From Rhodospirillales bacterium (GTDB lineage: Bacteria > Pseudomonadota > Alphaproteobacteria > Rhodospirillales > Casp-alpha2): a DNA stretch of 64,000 nucleotides. The stretch lies in assembly GCA_021775095.1 (NCBI GenBank), contig JAJFII010000047.1, positions 50,132-114,131 of the forward strand. Reading direction: 5' to 3'. A model generated the notes under the pieces. The model worked only from the letters and a program-made list of their open reading frames with translations, was not told the origin of the DNA and made no database searches. Below, one piece after another: positions 1 through 8,401 of this stretch (positions are counted from its first letter, which is position 1; each line of letters begins with the position of its first letter). Made by a program: the position numbers and the translations under genes.

Positions 1-78
1 CTGTAGGGGTTTCATATGTTTTATTTATAACCTGATTGTGGCCTTGCCAAGGCTTAGTTGGAGTGGCAGAGATACCAA

Positions 79-1092
79 ATGATTGATAAAAATCCGTTAA
101 CCGTTGAGGTTACCCGCGGTGATATGGTTGAAAGCCGTCACCGAGTTCATGCCCTGGTTTGTGATGCCAGGGGAAATGTTGTCCACGGTTGGGGCAACCT
201 GGATATGTCTATTTATCCGCGCTCCGCCATCAAACCCATGCAGGCTTTGCCGTTTATTGAGACCGGGGCGGCCGACGCCATTGCCGCCAATCCACAGGAA
301 ATCGCCTTTGCCTGTGCATCGCACAATGGCGAGCCCCATCATACGGCTATGGCCAACGCCTGGTTAACGCGGATCGGAATGAAGCCCACCGATCTGCAAT
401 GTGTCGGCCATTATTCACACGAAGAAAAAACCCTGCACCAACAACTGTCCGGCGGCGAAACCCTGTCAAACGCCCATAACAACTGTTCGGGAAAACACTG
501 CGGGTTTTTGTCCACTGCCCACCATCTGGGAGAAACCGTTAACGGATATAGTGCCCGCGACCATCCGGTCCAGGAACGGCTGATTAAAGTTTTGTCCGAA
601 CTGGGTGATTGTGACTTGTCGACCAGTGCCACGGGAATTGATGGTTGTGGGATACCGGTTGTTGCCATGCCGCTGTCCGCTCTGGCCCTGGCCTCGGCGC
701 GCATGGCGGCGCCCGAGGGACTATCAACCGCGCGGGCGGCGGCGTCGGCGCGGATTACCCGGGCAATGGTTGACCACCCCTATAATGTGGCCGGGCAGAA
801 CCGCTTTGATACCAACCTTATGACCGCCGGCAAGGGCCGATATGCGACAAAAACCGGGGCCGAAGGTGTCCACGTCGGACTGTTTCTCAAGGAGGGTTAC
901 GGCGTCGCCGTCAAATGTGAAGACGGCACCAAACGGGCGACAGATGTGGCCATGGCAAATATCCTCGAGTTGCTGGGTGGACTGGACGATGATGGTCGCC
1001 TGACGGTTGCCCATCACCTCAATACCCCGATAAAAAATGCCGCAGGTGTCGTGGCCGGAGAAATCCGACTGGCCGACGGCTGGCGCGGTTAA
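79..1092 (+). CDS. L-asparaginase II family protein
   Basis: Asparaginase of the Rhizobium etli type (family PF06089), which hydrolyses L-asparagine to aspartate and ammonia and is unrelated to the E. coli AnsA/AnsB fold. Family signatures are visible: the IYPRSAIKPMQALP block near the N-terminus, the FACASHNGEPHH block, NNCSGKHCGFL in the middle and TGIDGCGIPV with its conserved Cys. The protein is about 337 residues, the usual family length, with no signal peptide, so cytoplasmic. I chose ATG 79; an upstream in-frame TTG at 58 would add seven residues. It stands alone and converges on the membrane protein that ends 4 bp away. Function follows from the family. Confidence 0.9.
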   Translation: MIDKNPLTVEVTRGDMVESRHRVHALVCDARGNVVHGWGNLDMSIYPRSAIKPMQALPFIETGAADAIAANPQEIAFACASHNGEPHHTAMANAWLTRIGMKPTDLQCVGHYSHEEKTLHQQLSGGETLSNAHNNCSGKHCGFLSTAHHLGETVNGYSARDHPVQERLIKVLSELGDCDLSTSATGIDGCGIPVVAMPLSALALASARMAAPEGLSTARAAASARITRAMVDHPYNVAGQNRFDTNLMTAGKGRYATKTGAEGVHVGLFLKEGYGVAVKCEDGTKRATDVAMANILELLGGLDDDGRLTVAHHLNTPIKNAAGVVAGEIRLADGWRG

Positions 1093-1096
1093 ACCG

Positions 1097-2722
1097 TTAT
1101 TGCAGATTGCCCTGGCAATCGACCCGGGCCGTCAAAAGGGTCTCGTGGCCGCCCTGCGGTGAACAGGCCCGGCTGAAGCTGTAATTCGGCAGCAGGCGTT
1201 GCAGTTCGGGAACAAGCGTATTGGCATAGACACCGCGGGCATAAAGGCACGGGTAAGAAGTGGCCACCTGGCGGATGTCGCGCGGGCCGCGCCAATCCCG
1301 AAATGTCTTGCTGACGATTTCATACCAGTAGTCATTTGTCGGGTATAAGTTTTCAAGCTGTTGGGAAAACGGATTGCCGACCATGTTATTGCCAAGTTGC
1401 AGGGCATAGGACGGGCTCGCCGCCGACCAGAAAAAAATGCGGGCGCATCGATTGAACCGGTCGTCATCCAGGGCCGTCGCCACCCCTGCCCGTTCCCGGA
1501 ACTGGCGACTGAGCTTCACGGTGGTCAGGGTTTGCGCAACAATAAGGGCCAGACACAGGGTGGTAAACAGGCTGCGGAGGTAACGGCTGCCCCGGTCCTC
1601 TGGGGCTAACATCTCTAGCCATAACCGGTATATGAGAGCCAGGCCAAGGGGGGCGAGGACCAGAATAGGGATCATATAATGACCCGACGGGTGGCGTGCG
1701 ACAATCAGCGCCTGGACAAGCTCAGCAAAGCAAAGCCCGGCCAGCAACCGACCGGCCAGGGGAAAGTGAATCGCCAGGAATTTCCACCGATAAGACAGGA
1801 TCGCGAGCATTGTCAGAGATGCAAAAAACACAACAAAAATCGCCGGTCGGCTTGTGACCCGACGGAACTGGGTCCAGTAATCCTGTAAAGGGTTACTGTC
1901 CATCGACCCATCGCCCAGTTTTGCCGTCACCCCGGACACGGACTGCAGGTGGGCGATCAGATCGCCGTAGGAACCGGCGGCAGGCAGAGTGAAAATCACC
2001 AGTCCGGCCAAACCGGCACAGCCATAGACAAACAGCGGTCGGGGCGCCCATAACAAAAACACCGGCAGGAAATAAACCCCTACGGATGTGACCTTTGTGG
2101 CCATACCAAACCCGGCAATAAGGCCGAAGAGGAGGGCATACCGATCGCGGTTTTCGGCCAATTGCCCCGGTCGCAAAGCCAACAGGGAAACGCCGGATAA
2201 AACCAGGACAACAATAATCAACAGGGGTTCGGGGGCGACATGGGTCATCCACTTGATGGTTAACTTGGAAATGAACGGTGCCAATTGCAACAACACGATG
2301 ACGAGCCGGTCGTTGAACAGCAAATACCCGGACCAGCCAATAAATCCGAGGGCCAGCGCGTTGGCAATGATCAGGACGCCGTTGATCAGCTGCAGATAAG
2401 GCTCCGGATTGGCAAGCACAAGCTGGGTAATCTGGTCTGCCGACGTCAACGGATGCAGGCTTTTAATGAGAAACGCGCCGAGCACCTGCAGGGGTGTGCC
2501 CGGATGGGCAATATGGACCGGCCAGTTCAGGTTGATCAGGTTCAAGGAATCAAGCAGATACCAGTAATCCGGATCAAGATTAGACCATAACCAAAAGGGC
2601 CCGGCATGATCGCGTAAAATAATACCACTGATCAAACCGACCAGGGGAAGGGCGCCGACAATCATCCACACCGGCACCACCACGGCACGAACCTGGGAGA
2701 ACGGGAAATGCCGAAGGTTCAA
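1097..2722 (-). CDS. Polytopic membrane protein, GT-C glycosyltransferase-like
   Basis: Integral membrane protein of 541 residues with about ten hydrophobic segments. The first periplasmic loop carries acidic/aromatic residues (DPDYWYLLDSLNLI) followed by an HPGTPLQ motif. This layout, with acidic residues in the first external loop, recalls GT-C fold enzymes (ArnT/PMT, GT39) that move sugars from polyprenyl phosphate, but the match is by architecture only. A C-terminal soluble part of about 120 residues contains several Cys. The start is TTG: the start and the stop of the upstream methyltransferase gene overlap as TTGA, and an AGAGGGG ribosome site lies 8 nt upstream, which indicates translational coupling. 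Substrate unknown. Confidence 0.6.
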   Translation of the reverse strand: MNLRHFPFSQVRAVVVPVWMIVGALPLVGLISGIILRDHAGPFWLWSNLDPDYWYLLDSLNLINLNWPVHIAHPGTPLQVLGAFLIKSLHPLTSADQITQLVLANPEPYLQLINGVLIIANALALGFIGWSGYLLFNDRLVIVLLQLAPFISKLTIKWMTHVAPEPLLIIVVLVLSGVSLLALRPGQLAENRDRYALLFGLIAGFGMATKVTSVGVYFLPVFLLWAPRPLFVYGCAGLAGLVIFTLPAAGSYGDLIAHLQSVSGVTAKLGDGSMDSNPLQDYWTQFRRVTSRPAIFVVFFASLTMLAILSYRWKFLAIHFPLAGRLLAGLCFAELVQALIVARHPSGHYMIPILVLAPLGLALIYRLWLEMLAPEDRGSRYLRSLFTTLCLALIVAQTLTTVKLSRQFRERAGVATALDDDRFNRCARIFFWSAASPSYALQLGNNMVGNPFSQQLENLYPTNDYWYEIVSKTFRDWRGPRDIRQVATSYPCLYARGVYANTLVPELQRLLPNYSFSRACSPQGGHETLLTARVDCQGNLQ

Positions 2723-3294
2723 TCGTTGTACCCCTCTGGCGGGACGTCGCGATAGGGTTCCATACCCGAGCGAAAGATCTGTCCGCCGTGCTGGTGGGTT
2801 GGCATGGCGTCAAAGTCGGTCGGTCCGCCGGGCCGGGCCGGGCGACGCGGAAATTTGCCCCGGCTTTTGATCCGATCATACATGACAATGGCACCGGCGA
2901 TGCCGACATTGACACAAAAGGCAGTAGGAATCTTGATCACGTGATCGCACCGCTCGGTCAGTTCAGGCGAAATGGAACCGCGCTCCGGGCCCAATACGTA
3001 AGCCGCCTGACTGGGGTGATGAAAACTCGGTAATTCAACCGCGTCGGGGGTCAGCTCGATGCCCACCAACGCACATTTTTCCGGCAGCTGGATCGTCGCC
3101 AAATCGGGGAAACTATAAAACGGCACATGGCCCAAACTGTCCGAGGTGTCGGATCTGCCACCTTCTTCCCGGCTATAGGTGGCGGCGACGGTGAACACAA
3201 AACTGGCGCCAAAGGCATGGGCCGTGCGGAACAGATTGCCGACGTTCATGACCTTGTTTATGCCTTCGACACCGATGCCAAAATAACCGCGCAT
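2719..3294 (-). CDS. SpoU/TrmH-family RNA 2'-O-methyltransferase
   Basis: SAM-dependent RNA ribose methyltransferase with the SPOUT trefoil-knot fold. Three family motifs appear in order: motif 1 NVGNLFRTAHAFGA (residues 17-30), motif 2 YVLGPERGSIS (about 98-108) and motif 3 with IPTAFCVNVGIAGAIVMYDR (about 122-141). Motif 3 has NVGIAGAIVM where many members have LNVSVAAGI. No N-terminal substrate-binding domain is present, so it is a minimal catalytic version of 191 residues. A basic, proline-rich tail follows the knot. An AGGA site lies 8 nt before ATG. The gene overlaps the membrane-protein gene by 4 bp. The RNA target cannot be told. Confidence 0.85.
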   Translation of the reverse strand: MRGYFGIGVEGINKVMNVGNLFRTAHAFGASFVFTVAATYSREEGGRSDTSDSLGHVPFYSFPDLATIQLPEKCALVGIELTPDAVELPSFHHPSQAAYVLGPERGSISPELTERCDHVIKIPTAFCVNVGIAGAIVMYDRIKSRGKFPRRPARPGGPTDFDAMPTHQHGGQIFRSGMEPYRDVPPEGYND

Positions 3295-3370
3295 AGGGAA
3301 TTCCTACTGGATGATTTACCTGTCAGCGCCTAACCTCAGGGAAAAGCCGGAAGATTTCAAGGAGAGCGTT

Positions 3371-4345
3371 ATGTGGGCGATTGTTTGCCGCGACTGGTGC
3401 GAAGCGGACCAGTTAGAATTGGCCGAAGTGGCACCGCCGCCGATGCAGTCCGGTGCGGTGCGCATCGCGGTGCGCGCCGCCGGCCTGAATTTTGCTGACA
3501 GCCTGATGATCAAAGGCCAATATCAGGTGAAACCGCCGCTGCCCTTCAGTCCCGGCCTGGAAATTTCCGGCCATGTAGTTGACGTTGCGCCCGATGTGAC
3601 CGGTTATGCGCCGGGTGATCGGGTGATGGCGGTGCTGCCCTATGGCGGGTTCGCCGAACAGGTGGTCGCCCAGGCAACGGATGTTTTTTCGATCCCCGAT
3701 TCGCTGGACGATGTGCAGGCGGCCGGGTTCCCCATTGCCTACGGCACCTCACATGTCGGTTTACGTGATAAACTGAACCTGCAAGCTGGTGAAACCCTGC
3801 TGGTCCACGGTGCCGCCGGCGGGGTCGGTCTGACCGCCGTCGAAATCGCTAAAAAACTTGGGGCAACGGTCATCGCCACGGCGGGTGGCGCGGAAAAACT
3901 GCAGATCGCCAAAGACTACGGAGCCGATCATCTGATCGATTACAAAACGCAAGATATCCGCGCCCGTGTCAAAACCCTGACCGCTGGTCGCGGCGCAGAT
4001 GCGGTTTATGATCCCGTTGGCGGTGAGGTGTTTACGTCGTCGTTGCGGGCCACGGCCCAGGGCGGTCGCATTTTGGTGGTCGGTTTCGCCAGTGGCACCG
4101 TCGCCCCGATACCGGCCAACATCCTGCTGGTCAAAAACATCTCCGTCATCGGCTTTTACTGGGGTGCCCATCGGGTCCTGGATCCGGCCCTGATCAGCCG
4201 GTCCTTCCATGAACTGCTGGCCTGGTACGACGCCGGCACCCTGCGCCCCCATGTCTCCCATAGGTTCGACCTGGCCGACGCATCGACGGCCCTGAACTTG
4301 TTGAAAAGCCGAAAATCCACGGGAAAAATTGTTTTAAAAACCTAG
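3371..4345 (+). CDS. NADPH:quinone oxidoreductase family protein (zinc-independent MDR)
   Basis: Medium-chain dehydrogenase/reductase of the quinone oxidoreductase (QOR) branch, 324 residues. The GroES-like N-terminal domain lacks the catalytic and structural zinc cysteines and carries AAGLNFADSLMIKGQY and the FSPGLEISGHV block. The Rossmann domain has HGAAGGVGLTAVEIAKKLGA, the NADPH-binding AAGGVG signature. It reduces quinones or activated double bonds with NADPH; the substrate is not predictable. The ATG at 3371 is preceded by AAGGAG at 7 nt spacing, which favours it over an in-frame start 60 bp upstream. A methyltransferase gene follows 34 bp downstream on the same strand. Confidence 0.88.
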   Translation: MWAIVCRDWCEADQLELAEVAPPPMQSGAVRIAVRAAGLNFADSLMIKGQYQVKPPLPFSPGLEISGHVVDVAPDVTGYAPGDRVMAVLPYGGFAEQVVAQATDVFSIPDSLDDVQAAGFPIAYGTSHVGLRDKLNLQAGETLLVHGAAGGVGLTAVEIAKKLGATVIATAGGAEKLQIAKDYGADHLIDYKTQDIRARVKTLTAGRGADAVYDPVGGEVFTSSLRATAQGGRILVVGFASGTVAPIPANILLVKNISVIGFYWGAHRVLDPALISRSFHELLAWYDAGTLRPHVSHRFDLADASTALNLLKSRKSTGKIVLKT

Positions 4346-4379
4346 TTGACCCTGGGTGACAGCCAATGGCAGGTGATCT

Positions 4380-4964
4380 ATGACAAACGAATGGGATGAT
4401 TACGCGCAAGCTTGGGACGACGACCCGGCTGTGCTTATTTATGCGGAAAAAACCTACGGTGAAGTGATCAAGCAGATAAATCCGAAAGGTCTGCGAATTC
4501 TTGATTTTGGATGTGGGACCGGGCTGCTGGCGGAACGGCTGGCGCGAACGGCAGCCCGGGTCATTGCCCTTGACGGATCCGAAAAAATGATCGACCGGGT
4601 GATCCATAAAAACCCGGCACGGGTATCGCCAATTGCCGGATTTCTCTCCCGTGAGCTGATCGCCAGCCATCCCCAATTCCAGCAAAAATTTGATTTAATT
4701 ACCGCGTCATCGGTTTGTGCCTTTCTTTCTAACTACGACGAGGCGTTGGCGCTGTTGCGGTCTGTTTTACTGCCCGCTGGCACCTTCCTGCAATGGGACT
4801 GGCTGGCAAATCCCGCAATGTCCGGGTTTGGGATGACAGAGGATCGCGTACAAAAGGCGCTTGAAAACGCCGGCTTCAGCGACATATCCCTGTCGTTTCC
4901 GTTCCAGATGGAAACCCCAAAGGGATCCCTTGTGGTTCTCATGGCGGCGGCAAAAAACACCTGA
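4380..4964 (+). CDS. Class I SAM-dependent methyltransferase
   Basis: Small (194 aa) Rossmann-fold methyltransferase. Motif I is ILDFGCGTGLLAERL (residues 39-53) and the acidic residue closing strand 2 lies in ALDGSEKMI. The segment KFDLITASSVCAFLSNY is motif II-like, and a Gly/Pro-rich post-motif (LLPAGTFLQWDW) follows. The C-terminal half is short and no substrate domain is visible, so the methyl acceptor is unknown. It probably shares a transcript with the quinone oxidoreductase upstream. The region just after its stop holds the GC-rich dispersed repeat. Confidence 0.8.
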   Translation: MTNEWDDYAQAWDDDPAVLIYAEKTYGEVIKQINPKGLRILDFGCGTGLLAERLARTAARVIALDGSEKMIDRVIHKNPARVSPIAGFLSRELIASHPQFQQKFDLITASSVCAFLSNYDEALALLRSVLLPAGTFLQWDWLANPAMSGFGMTEDRVQKALENAGFSDISLSFPFQMETPKGSLVVLMAAAKNT

Positions 4965-5018
4965 CGGTTTTTGCCAAGAATTAAGAATAAGACCCGCCCC
5001 CCCGCATCGCACCCCGCT

Positions 5019-5140
5019 CCTAACCTCCCCCCATGTGGGGGAGGGTTGGGGTGGAGGGTAAAGGATCGGCACCTTCGGGCTCACAGCTTATCCGACGGTG
5101 TCACCCCCATCCTAACCTTCCCCCATCAAGGGGGAAGGGA
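5019..5140 (+). repeat. Dispersed GC-rich palindromic repeat, copy 1
   Basis: About 120 bp element whose ends are imperfect palindromes (CTCCCCCCATGTGGGGGAGG at the left, CTTCCCCCATCAAGGGGGAAG at the right). Between them lie GGGTTGGGGTGG, AAAGG and TTATCCGACGG blocks. The same order of blocks recurs at 5186-5303 and, inverted, at 59311-59412. It codes for nothing recognisable. It resembles the short intergenic palindromic repeats spread through many alphaproteobacterial genomes. Confidence 0.8.
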
Positions 5141-5185
5141 TTCTTTTGGAAGTGGTCGTGGGATTTTTATCTATTTTCGCAAGAT

Positions 5186-5303
5186 CCCCCTCCCCCCGTG
5201 TGGGGGAGGGTTGGGGTGGGGGGTAAAGGTCCAGCGAACTCTCACGCCCAGATTATCTGGCGCTATCACGTCGCTCCTAATCTTCCCCCACGTGGGGAAG
5301 GGA
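5186..5303 (+). repeat. Dispersed GC-rich palindromic repeat, copy 2
   Basis: Second copy, direct orientation, 45 bp after copy 1. It starts with CCCCCCGTGTGGGGGAGGGT, continues with GGGGTGGGGGGTAAAGGTCC and a TTATC core, and closes with CTTCCCCCACGTGGGGAAGG. Its right end runs into the leftward AlkD-like gene: the TAG stop and the last codons (encoding LPHVGED) lie inside the repeat. Confidence 0.8.
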
Positions 5304-6380
5304 CAGGTTGAATTCAACCGCTGCCATGGTGCGGCCATTGATCACGATTTCGATTTTATGGTTGCCGGCGTAATGTTTGCGGGTAGTGAAGTCCTTGAAG
5401 ACTTGTGATTTGCTTAGGCTCACAGTGTCTTTGGGTTCAAGGGTCAGTTCCTTTAACTTAAAAACCTTCGGTGCCCGATGGCCGGATTTTTTCACATAAT
5501 GGATTTTGTAATCGACGCGAAGTTTTTGCCGCGTCGATTTTTGTGAAGTGAGATCAAAGCTGAATTTAATCTTTTCACCCAGTTCGATGTGGGTTTTGTC
5601 GAGCTTGAGATTGGTGGCGGCGATCTGCGGTTTCGCCGCAAAATCGAACAGGGCAAAGGCGCGGGGGTGCCCCTGTTTCAAAAGACTACGGGACGCATGT
5701 TTGGCGATCCATGCGCTATGGGGATTGGACCGGTCCCAGCCATTGAGCCAATCGAGCATGGTGTCCGGGTTATCTTTGGAAATATCGTTTAAATGATTGG
5801 CAACGGATTTACGCACATACAGCGCGTCATCGGCTTTCAGTCTGTCGAGGATTTTGTGTGTCGGGGTTGGATCTTTAATCAGCATGGGTAATTTGAAGGA
5901 CCAGGGAAGGCGGGGGCGGCTGCCTTCGGAAGCCAGCCGGCGGATGTGTTGATTTTCGTTTTCCGCCCATTTTACCATGTGATTTAGGGTTCGCTCGAAG
6001 TCAATTTTCAGAAATTCGCGGATCGCAAACTCACTTGACGAATAGCGGGTGAAATGTTCAAGGGCGGCGATCGAGCGGTCATAATGATCGCGTCCATAGC
6101 GGCCCACATAGTCCGGGAATAACATGCTGGCGAAGGACATGTCGTAGGGCACAACCAGAGGATAGAGAATCTCCAGGGATTTGCCATAATCATCGGGCAA
6201 AACGCCGTGCATCAATTGACTTGTGCGTCGCAATCGGTCCATTAATTCCAATTGATCAAGTCCAGCAAGGGCGGACTTGAGAAAAAGATCCGTGTCGAAT
6301 TTTGGATAGGCCTCATAAAGCCGGCCGACGAAGGTGCGGTAAAAATTTTCGTTGAACCCGTTTTTAAGTTGTTCCGCCAC
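5277..6380 (-). CDS. DNA alkylation repair-like protein (AlkD/YhaZ type)
   Basis: A 367-residue protein resembling the AlkD/YhaZ group of HEAT-like-repeat DNA glycosylase homologues, which bind alkylated bases such as 3-methyladenine. The helical repeat region spans roughly residues 1-240 and includes the signature RRLASEGSRPRLPW and a VRKSVANHLNDISKDNP repeat. The C-terminal 120 residues are a beta-rich extension (IELGEKIKFSFDL, HKIEIVINGRTMAAVEF) typical of the longer YhaZ-like members. GTG start with AGGA at 5-6 nt. Its start overlaps the end of the DMT gene by 17 bp. The last residues and the stop come from the dispersed repeat, so the original C-terminus may have been replaced. Glycosylase activity is inferred only. 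Confidence 0.75.
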   Translation of the reverse strand: MAEQLKNGFNENFYRTFVGRLYEAYPKFDTDLFLKSALAGLDQLELMDRLRRTSQLMHGVLPDDYGKSLEILYPLVVPYDMSFASMLFPDYVGRYGRDHYDRSIAALEHFTRYSSSEFAIREFLKIDFERTLNHMVKWAENENQHIRRLASEGSRPRLPWSFKLPMLIKDPTPTHKILDRLKADDALYVRKSVANHLNDISKDNPDTMLDWLNGWDRSNPHSAWIAKHASRSLLKQGHPRAFALFDFAAKPQIAATNLKLDKTHIELGEKIKFSFDLTSQKSTRQKLRVDYKIHYVKKSGHRAPKVFKLKELTLEPKDTVSLSKSQVFKDFTTRKHYAGNHKIEIVINGRTMAAVEFNLSLPHVGED

Positions 6381-7272
6381 GCAGTTCCTCTTTCAGGGTT
6401 GATTTGGGTTTTCTCAAAATAAAGACATTGCCCGTCAAAATAAGCGCTGTGCCGACCATAGCCAGAGGCGTCCAGCGAAAATCCTCAAAGATGACGGACA
6501 AAGTCAAGGCGATGATCGGGAACAGGACCGATGAATAGGACGCCCGGTCGGCACCGATTCGCCCGAGCAAAGTCAAATAACAGCTAAATCCAATGACCGA
6601 GGCGAACAGGGCGAGGAAAGCCAGGGCCGCCAGGTAACTGACACGGCTATCGATAACAAAGGGTTTTCCCAAAATCAACGCCAGCAAAACCATATATGCC
6701 GCACCGTAGGCCATGGCGATGGCGGTGGTTTCGATGACTGGCAAGCCGCGTTTTTGATAAACCGCCGAAGACAACATGCCGATGGATGCCGCCAGAGTTC
6801 CGCCGATCGCCAGGGTCAGGCCCAAGGCCGTGTCGGATGATAAATCAAAACCCATCAGGTCGCGCCAGAACACAGTGGTGATGCCGCACAAACCCAACAG
6901 GCCACCCACGGCAACACGGCCGGAAATGGCATTGCGAAACAACAGGGCACCGCCCAGAATATTCATGACAACTATGGTTGAGAAGATCACCGCAACCAAC
7001 CCCGTCGTCAGATATTGTGACGCATGATACAGCAGCAGGTAATTGGTGCCAAAAAGCATCACCCCCTGAAACGCCATGCGCAGGTGATCACCGCGGTTAA
7101 AGGACAGTCGCCTGCCGCGGATGGCACAAAAGAGTAGCAGGATGGCCGCCGCCAGAAGAAACCGGTAGGCGACGGAAACCTCCGGCGGAACGATCCCCAA
7201 TTGAAATTTGATGGCGAGCCAGCTCGATCCCCAAATGGCAACGGTGGTCACATACAAAAAGATATTGTTCAT
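6364..7272 (-). CDS. EamA/DMT-family transporter
   Basis: Drug/metabolite transporter of 302 residues with ten predicted membrane helices arranged as two EamA repeats (about 1-135 and 150-285). The opening IWGSSWLAIKFQLGIVPPEVSVAYRF is the classic first EamA helix, and the second repeat ends in GTALILTGNVFIL. Members export amino acids, nucleobases or other small metabolites across the inner membrane, and the substrate cannot be read from sequence. It begins 8 bp after the DinB gene stop and overlaps the AlkD-like gene, so the three form one leftward unit. Confidence 0.85.
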   Translation of the reverse strand: MNNIFLYVTTVAIWGSSWLAIKFQLGIVPPEVSVAYRFLLAAAILLLFCAIRGRRLSFNRGDHLRMAFQGVMLFGTNYLLLYHASQYLTTGLVAVIFSTIVVMNILGGALLFRNAISGRVAVGGLLGLCGITTVFWRDLMGFDLSSDTALGLTLAIGGTLAASIGMLSSAVYQKRGLPVIETTAIAMAYGAAYMVLLALILGKPFVIDSRVSYLAALAFLALFASVIGFSCYLTLLGRIGADRASYSSVLFPIIALTLSVIFEDFRWTPLAMVGTALILTGNVFILRKPKSTLKEELRGGTT

Positions 7273-7280
7273 GGGAACAG

Positions 7281-7784
7281 TTAATCGTCGACGTCGCGCA
7301 AATAATAAATCAGGTCCAGGGCGGGCGGCTCGATTTTGGCCTGCGACAACAGTCCGTGGACATGTCCCCGGTGATGGGTTGCGTGATTAAAAACGTGGGT
7401 CAGAACCTGGCTCATGGGGGTCACCAGGGTCGTCGGATTGAGAATTGGTGAGTAGGTCAGCGACCCGCCCAGGGCCGCCGCATCCATATCGTCGATCACC
7501 TGGCTAATGCGTCGGTCTTCACTTTCCCGGGCCGCAGCAACGCCTTCTAAGGTATCGAACAGCTGCGCGCCCAGATCGGTCAGGCCACTGTCGACGCCGG
7601 TGATCCGGCCAAACCAGATCCGGTCGCCCACAAGAATATGGTTTAAGGTGCCGTGGATGGATCCAAAAAATGCCCCACGGTCCAGGAAATAGGCATCGGC
7701 AGCGAGAGTTCGCGAAGCGGCAATCAGTCGCTGATTTGCCCACGCCCCATAACCAGCCATCATTTGGAAATGTGGTTTATCCAT
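7281..7784 (-). CDS. DinB-family protein (YfiT-like four-helix bundle)
   Basis: DinB/YfiT-like protein of 167 residues. Metal ligands characteristic of the family are visible: a His in NHILVGDRIWF (about residue 48) and the paired HVFNHATHHRGHVHGLL block (about 131-147), giving the three-His site. The YGAWANQRL motif at the N-terminus is also diagnostic. Family members are thiol-dependent transferases or metal-binding proteins of mostly unknown role, several using mycothiol, bacillithiol or glutathione. It is first gene of the DinB-DMT-AlkD-like unit. Confidence 0.85.
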   Translation of the reverse strand: MDKPHFQMMAGYGAWANQRLIAASRTLAADAYFLDRGAFFGSIHGTLNHILVGDRIWFGRITGVDSGLTDLGAQLFDTLEGVAAARESEDRRISQVIDDMDAAALGGSLTYSPILNPTTLVTPMSQVLTHVFNHATHHRGHVHGLLSQAKIEPPALDLIYYLRDVDD

Positions 7785-7820
7785 GTTACCTGTTCTCGCA
7801 CAGTTGAACTTATAAAAAAA

Positions 7821-7842
7821 GGACCGGTGCGGTGACCGGTCC
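7821..7842 (-). terminator. Rho-independent terminator (distal)
   Basis: Perfect 8-bp stem GGACCGGT/ACCGGTCC with a 6-nt loop. Read leftward it is followed by TTTTTTTATA, a proper U-tract. It ends transcription of the DUF1127 gene before the DinB operon start. Confidence 0.85.
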
Positions 7843-7859
7843 CCAAGGCGGAGAAAAAA

Positions 7860-7891
7860 CCCTGCGGAACTGCGTGTCCCGTTCCGCAGGG
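7860..7891 (-). terminator. Rho-independent terminator (middle)
   Basis: Perfect 11-bp stem CCCTGCGGAAC/GTTCCGCAGGG with a 10-nt loop, followed leftward by TTTTTTCTC. It is a second intrinsic terminator in series with the one at 7821-7842. Confidence 0.85.
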
Positions 7892-7895
7892 TAAT

Positions 7896-7914
7896 GACGG
7901 TGGGTCACACCGTC
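7896..7914 (-). terminator. Hairpin overlapping the DUF1127 stop codon
   Basis: Perfect 7-bp stem GACGGTG/CACCGTC with a 5-nt loop, overlapping the TGA stop. It has no U-tract, so it is more likely an mRNA 3'-end or stability hairpin preceding the two true terminators. Confidence 0.5.
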
Positions 7915-8161
7915 AGGGGATTAAAAAAACCTTGCCGGCTTCCGCATCGGCGGCGGACCGGGTCCAGCCAATATCCTTCAACTGGGCATCGGACAATTGG
8001 CGAATATGTTGGCGTTCGTCGATGCGGGTCTGCCAGATGTATAAGTGGCCGATTGTTTTTTCTGGAAGTTGCACAACCGCACGGAAAAGATTTGTCAGGA
8101 CGGCGCTCAAATCGCCTGTTTGAACAGTGGAGGATAAAGCGTTGTTTTCAAATCTAGACAT
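7913..8161 (-). CDS. DUF1127 domain small protein
   Basis: 82-residue protein whose C-terminal half is a DUF1127 motif: RQHIRQLSDAQLKDIGW followed by TRSAADAEAGKVF. DUF1127 proteins are small, basic-patch proteins common in alphaproteobacteria. Some bind RNA and link to phosphate/carbon metabolism or sRNA turnover, but this one is not characterised. The N-terminal 40 residues (VLTNLFRAVVQLPEKTI) are an amphipathic helix. AAAGGA lies 8 nt before ATG. It is monocistronic, ended by three stacked hairpins, which suggests strong expression. It is divergent from a LysR gene 240 bp away. Confidence 0.85.
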   Translation of the reverse strand: MSRFENNALSSTVQTGDLSAVLTNLFRAVVQLPEKTIGHLYIWQTRIDERQHIRQLSDAQLKDIGWTRSAADAEAGKVFLIP

Positions 8162-8401
8162 TTTAATGTTCCTTTCCGAACGGTCCCGGACTTTCCAAGT
8201 GCCGGGGTTTTGGTTTGTGTCGATGGCCCATTTGTATCGGTGATTGGTTCAGGCGACAAACGATCTTTTTTGATGAGTGCATAAGAAAAAATAATGCCAA
8301 TGTATGGGTGCAATCCTTGAAAATCCCAGCTTTTATGAATTTTCTATGAATATCTGACGAATTGGCTTGTGTAGAAGATAATAATTTTTTATTAAAATTT
8401 T

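Noticed and set aside
104..367. Long alternative frames inside the asparaginase gene and other real genes
   Set aside because: They are out-of-frame readings of GC-rich coding DNA, lack ribosome sites and have no recognisable domains.
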